Source: a virus. Taken from it: 64,000 bases of DNA. A program made the translations under genes and the position numbers. The stretch covers positions 1-64,000 of the IMG/VR virus record IMGVR_UViG_3300027719_000021; one strand, written 5' to 3'. Under the pieces are notes generated by a model that saw nothing but the letters and a program-made list of their open reading frames with translations, did no database searches and had not been told where the DNA came from. Below, piece by piece: positions 60,801 through 64,000 of this stretch. Every line of letters starts with the position of its first letter. Position 1 is the stretch's first letter.

Positions 60801-63057
60801 CTGTTAATACAACAGGTGTACCAATAAATATAATATCTGGTGAAGTTATTTCTGATACAAATTCTGTACCATTCCACACAGGATTAATAAATGTAATATT
60901 AGCAGAAGTAATAGTATATGTATTTAGACCATACATATATTTAAAATGTAACTTATTTGCTAAAGCAGTAACAGTTGATATAGTTCTATCGACCGGTATA
61001 GCCGCCCATTCCTTAAAGTTTGAAATACTTAAATATATACTATTTGGCCCCCAATATATAGTTGTTATATAATCTTCTGAATCTTCAGGAGAAGAATCAT
61101 AAACTTGAGTAGTTATATAATCTGTACCAGCTAATTCTTCTGTATAATTTTTAAATCTTACAGCCCTAGCATCAAAGTCATCAATCTCAAATGTCTTCTT
61201 TTCTATATTACCAGCAAACAATATATTTGCTTTTGTAGCTAACTCTTGACATATAAATATTTCAGATGAGGCAATATTAAATTCATCAACTGTCATCTCA
61301 CCTACAATTGCACCTACATCTGTTAATGTAATATTTGTGTTGTTAATTAAATCTATAGGTATATCTGCCGCTATATATACAGCAGGTACCTGATTATAAC
61401 TACCATAATGAATCCTAAGTAATTTTAATCTATTATATGAATTGTTACCAGAGAAATCTATATTTACTATAAATCCTTTTGATTTAACAGAATCAACACC
61501 ATCTCCTTTATAGTATAAATCATTGGCATAATAATCACTATCAGCTACTACATGTGCTGGATCACTTATATATGATATAGCAGATTCTGCACCATTTTCA
61601 ATATATAGTTGATATGCATAGAATACTACACCTGTAGGAATAGTACCTGTTGTTATACCAGTTATAGTTGGTTTATTTAATTTAACTTCTGGTAAAAATT
61701 CAAATTTATCTACTCCCCAATAATCACCATCATTAACATATACTTCTCCTGTAATTGTAGATGGTTCAGATACATTAATATATCTTATAGGATTAATACC
61801 ATCTGTCCAATATACTTTTTGTATACTAGGAGATTCATATCTTGATACAGCTTTAATAGGATTATTAATATCAAAGTCTAATGTTGAATTATCAACATTC
61901 AAAGAATCATCATATAATAATTCTAGTGTATTTATTTCACTATTAGAAGTACCGCTTAATTTTAATTTATATATTTTTGAATTTTTTATAGTAGGCATCA
62001 TGGAATATACGTTATTCCAATTATTATCATATGGTGCAAAAGATCCTTCTATAGAAGATGCCCAGTCTATATCATCTATTATCTCAGGTATTAAACTACC
62101 ATTTTTATAGTGAGTTACAGCAAGATTTTGTTTAGTCCATATCTGAGTTCCTATTTGAATAGTGTCATAAACATTACCATCATAATCACTAACAGTATCT
62201 CCAGAAGTCCACCCTATATTAGAATCACGAACACATCTAACAGATATCCCATCTGTGTTATTAAAAGTCGCATTCGTAACAAGTGATATATTATTATCAA
62301 AAAAACTATATGATAAAAAAGCACTAGTAGAATCTGTACTTGCAAAAACACTTAATCTATTAAATTGTGCAAAAGGACCTAACTGTGTTCTATATCCAGT
62401 ACCTATTGCACTAAACTCAGAACTATTTGTAGCACCAGTATTATATGGAAGTTCCCAATATGAATAGTTTCCAGGAAGAGTAATTGCTTCAGCAGTTGCT
62501 TGCGCTCCACCAAGATATGTACTTAATTCTTCCCATTCACTCTGGGATGGAATATGGTATCCTTCTGGAGCTAATCCTCTAGAATCTAATATAGCATATT
62601 TGTTATATAATAATCCATAGGAAGAAATTCCAGGATCCATTATATTTGTTGTGAATAATACTATTTCATCCCTTACTTCAACACCACCTACTATATACAT
62701 ATCTTCTGGTATAGTATATGATGTAATATCTATAACTCTACCAGTACCAGTAAATGCTAAACCATTTGCTGTTTCACATGTAAATGTAGAATATATTAAA
62801 TATGTTACAGCATTATATATAATTGTATCTGCTACAACTAAATATATATGACCATCTATTAAAGGAGTTGTGTTTGTGAAGGCGCTATCACCAATAAACT
62901 TATTACCCTTTATATTTTCTATGGCACCTGTTGTACTAAAACCAGAACTTACTGGCCTAAAGTTTTCAGAGTGAACATACTTTTGATTATCCAATAAAGA
63001 GTAATGCAAGTCCTTAGACATGCCCTTCATAAACCCATTTATAACTTTTTCAGCCAT
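57898..63057 (-). CDS. muzzle/stabilization-type tail protein with an inserted FISUMP domain, 1719 aa
   Basis: The backbone looks like the large crAss-like stabilization or muzzle protein: an N-terminal KVINGFMKGMSKDLHYSLL opening, NPIKAVSRYESPSIQKVYWT (about 400) and beta-rich repeats. Between about 140 and 345 lies material typical of Fibrobacter-type FISUMP domains: GLAPEGYHIPSQSEWEEL (161-178) through SVRCVRD (272-278), then DYDGNVYDTIQIGTQIWTKQ (291-310) and THYKNGSLIP. These two halves are in reverse order relative to the usual domain. FISUMP/C-type-lectin-like folds often bind surface ligands, so a host-binding decoration is plausible. It is 2 nt from the ring-protein gene. Confidence 0.82.
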   Translation of the reverse strand: MAEKVINGFMKGMSKDLHYSLLDNQKYVHSENFRPVSSGFSTTGAIENIKGNKFIGDSAFTNTTPLIDGHIYLVVADTIIYNAVTYLIYSTFTCETANGLAFTGTGRVIDITSYTIPEDMYIVGGVEVRDEIVLFTTNIMDPGISSYGLLYNKYAILDSRGLAPEGYHIPSQSEWEELSTYLGGAQATAEAITLPGNYSYWELPYNTGATNSSEFSAIGTGYRTQLGPFAQFNRLSVFASTDSTSAFLSYSFFDNNISLVTNATFNNTDGISVRCVRDSNIGWTSGDTVSDYDGNVYDTIQIGTQIWTKQNLAVTHYKNGSLIPEIIDDIDWASSIEGSFAPYDNNWNNVYSMMPTIKNSKIYKLKLSGTSNSEINTLELLYDDSLNVDNSTLDFDINNPIKAVSRYESPSIQKVYWTDGINPIRYINVSEPSTITGEVYVNDGDYWGVDKFEFLPEVKLNKPTITGITTGTIPTGVVFYAYQLYIENGAESAISYISDPAHVVADSDYYANDLYYKGDGVDSVKSKGFIVNIDFSGNNSYNRLKLLRIHYGSYNQVPAVYIAADIPIDLINNTNITLTDVGAIVGEMTVDEFNIASSEIFICQELATKANILFAGNIEKKTFEIDDFDARAVRFKNYTEELAGTDYITTQVYDSSPEDSEDYITTIYWGPNSIYLSISNFKEWAAIPVDRTISTVTALANKLHFKYMYGLNTYTITSANITFINPVWNGTEFVSEITSPDIIFIGTPVVLTECTISNTVVGGTIFEYTYTSTGATTILSKVSDITHGYGDLTILVPSDTSDPTSWDTAGWHNYHEDHDGINNYNNPDNDTDSNETYIYQSDSFTLGAEGPNITIGFDYDDFVIDEVATTPQTYYVGTEADGSYKNYSSPLNLGKLSWQRDEVYRLFIIFKNKRGQDTDPKWITDLRFPALRESTYGVLTDTSGTTTTARRIYPTIKIKDNTWPTDAISAQVYRVIRGKEDKQIVTQCLAYPFEYVDNGWYLATATDNLDTYTSGNENLIKLVSPEINITKNVSQSGNDYLEYITKYSSIDVGALTNGYNRRIVKCTENTPSSAITANDRSDINDVISIIAIDGDPVTFSVGGTSFYNYNDSAYINAKGSTGLVIKYSNNSWSAEDKVLAVVNYKNNCWTSQYGGLTYENRQFNNMLPCSDIIYEEDTTYNCEYGDTFITYFDVATLLYDPAIAEGETSFYSKNESVYIPLESSINCNLRVGAYQMHKQYGAVNSYLMQEELGVHMYTNNVPTLVVYNQTDDMYKYNTVYSQQPLIASRISIDTTRSNETVFDTQVRASNVKINGEYIDSWTRFGVNETIDVDSRYGPLNAMLEYGQSLYFWQDEAFGVLAVNDRSLIQDNNSAKLSLGTGGVLDRFDYISTQKGCEDKFSVVAGVAGVYWVDRRSLSINRFAESLADLALQKEVKSLFTIDADIATWPKYMSVQDKTNNEVLFTLANYEDGVISNPGITEVSLNRPFTLCFSETMDCFTSEYTFKPYIYIPYNNTFLSATTHNSLYITSPYPSNLLFVHNVDDTIQARNNFYGLYYNDALGRHRSKLRTVFNPYYLNTKVFDNMFYNGDIKLCTNASDTYKRDINETFDNELSPIHSVLFYNDYQTTGNHVLTYKTNLERRERTWQTIIPRNDVEALYNAQYLHPSIEDLSGDGTSYPERMRDKYLICEIDTKYSTNNTNSYRVIIENLGVTYRNSYR

Positions 63058-63059
63058 GA

Positions 63060-63983
63060 TTAATTATGGTTATAGTAAAATTGTTCCTGACCAAGTGTAG
63101 AGAACCCGGAAGAATGTTCACGTATTTCTGGGATTAACCTAACCCAAGCGTTCTTAATACTTTCAAGTTTATCAGCATTAGGCATTAATGCATCCCCATA
63201 TGCTTGCTTACAATAGAAGTTCCATGATCGCCTAGCATCATAATATACAGCATCTCGTACCCTACCTTCAGCCCATTTAGGATACATAAGTTTCATATTA
63301 ATATACCAATAGATTGCTTCTTTAAAACTTATATCATCGGGTATCATAGGATAACCGTCACAATCTGTAGGTATAGCCTGATAAGCCATCATAATATAAC
63401 CATTCCTAACATTACATTTTATATAACCACTAGTTATAACATAAGTTATATCATCTGTTGTATGTAAAGGATTGCCTACATTTGATACTAAGTTATTTAC
63501 TTTATCATATCCTGCTGCAAGCATAGAAGCCAATAGAACTCTCTTGTCAGGATTAGTATTAAGATATGTTATTGCTGCATCATAAGTTAAATCATACACT
63601 TCCATAGCGTATGTAACTATATCTGATTCTGGAGGAGTTGTTGCTAAATTTGTATTTATATTAGTAATATCACCAAATGTTTCAAAATGACCTGTAGAGT
63701 ACCTCATAGGTAGATAAGGACCATTCTGAACACTTGAATATGTCATTTGTATTAAAGAATAAAAATCACATGGTAACTTACATTGATAGTTAGCTACTTC
63801 AAGTAAAGGAACTCCTTCTAACCCAGTAACCTTATTTACAAAATAAGGGAAAGCTCCTATCTTCTCAAGTGCTTCACCTGCCCATTCTATCATGTCAGAC
63901 ACCCTATGTGTCTCTTCCTTTAAATCTAAATCTGTAAATACTTTTGCTATAACAGATTTAACACTTGCTAATTTATATATCAT
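63060..63983 (-). CDS. ring/tail-tubular-type protein (P22 gp4-like adaptor), 307 aa
   Basis: Length, position just upstream of the muzzle gene, and sequence character fit the crAss-like ring or tail-tubular protein that joins portal and tail. The N-terminus is helical (VSDMIEWAGEALEKIG), a beta-containing middle follows (NGYIMMAYQAIPTDCDGYPMIPDD), and then the helix SFKEAIYWYINMKLMYPKW, a pattern seen in P22 gp4/T7 gp11-like adaptors. It is the first minus-strand gene in the window. Terminase, portal and capsid genes would lie past the window's right end. Confidence 0.75.
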   Translation of the reverse strand: MIYKLASVKSVIAKVFTDLDLKEETHRVSDMIEWAGEALEKIGAFPYFVNKVTGLEGVPLLEVANYQCKLPCDFYSLIQMTYSSVQNGPYLPMRYSTGHFETFGDITNINTNLATTPPESDIVTYAMEVYDLTYDAAITYLNTNPDKRVLLASMLAAGYDKVNNLVSNVGNPLHTTDDITYVITSGYIKCNVRNGYIMMAYQAIPTDCDGYPMIPDDISFKEAIYWYINMKLMYPKWAEGRVRDAVYYDARRSWNFYCKQAYGDALMPNADKLESIKNAWVRLIPEIREHSSGFSTLGQEQFYYNHN

Positions 63984-64000
63984 TTAATTAAATTTAAATC

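Noticed and set aside
62000-62640. Diversity-generating retroelement target
   Set aside because: The fold is suitable, but no reverse transcriptase or template repeat is seen in this window; kept only as a test in the FISUMP finding.
1-64000. Alternative genetic code (stop-codon reassignment) as in some crAss-like phages
   Set aside because: ORFs of 2294, 3984 and 1719 codons are open with all three standard stops, adjacent genes end at TAA, TGA and TAG in plausible places, and the tRNA-Gln anticodon is UUG, not a suppressor.
1-64000. CRISPR arrays, insertion sequences, integrase
   Set aside because: No regularly spaced repeats, no transposase or recombinase ORF and no terminal inverted repeats of IS type were recognised. 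The only short direct repeat is at the left edge.

Overview
The window is most of a crAss-like phage genome (order Crassvirales) that probably infects a Bacteroidota host. Four things support this. (1) A minus-strand block (35.5-64 kb) carries giant virion ORFs of 2294 and 3984 codons, preceded by two internal-protein-like ORFs, a very large muzzle/stabilization-type protein and a ring-type tail protein, in the order I recall for crAss-like phages. (2) The 3984-residue protein has the DFDID metal motif and the lysine-bearing first barrel of the crAss virion RNA polymerase. (3) A FISUMP-type domain, common in Bacteroidota and Fibrobacteres, sits in the muzzle protein. (4) A phage tmRNA resembles Bacteroides tmRNA at both ends. 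The standard genetic code is used.

Layout. 0.15-5 kb: small genes, two with membrane segments, a 262-aa protein, a SAP/HeH-like protein and a stand-alone amidoligase, separated by many structured intergenic elements. 4.5-8 kb: an RNA-gene island (odd tRNA-like gene, tmRNA, tRNA-Leu, tRNA-Gln, a cloverleaf-like RNA) mixed with an ECF-type sigma factor and tiny membrane proteins. 8-13 kb: unknown genes, including a 710-aa repeat protein and a degenerate ANL (acyl-adenylate ligase fold) protein. 13.1-14.4 kb: 1.35 kb of non-coding, hairpin-rich sequence, a candidate giant RNA. 14.4-17.9 kb: unknown and membrane genes plus a secreted M23 endopeptidase (probable lysis function). 18-21 kb: class II ribonucleotide reductase and a metallophosphoesterase. 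24-35.5 kb: replication and recombination module (PolB, DnaB-like helicase, Sak4-like ATPase, SSB-like protein, primase, dUTPase, two PD-(D/E)XK nucleases, AAA+ ATPase). The plus-strand and minus-strand blocks converge on a bidirectional terminator at about 35.5 kb.

How it fits together. The minus-strand virion block would place an RNA polymerase, two zincin domains and a nucleotidyltransferase-like domain in the particle for injection. The plus-strand block supplies DNA replication, dNTP synthesis, RNA genes for translation, and a sigma factor that could redirect host RNA polymerase.

The most unusual feature is the non-coding layer. At least thirteen plus-strand intergenic spaces hold an element closed by a 7-13 bp terminal helix, mostly 50-150 nt long, with different primary sequences but similar architecture, and one space holds the 1.35-kb candidate RNA. 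None of this is seen on the minus strand. All structures were found by eye; no folding program or database search was run.
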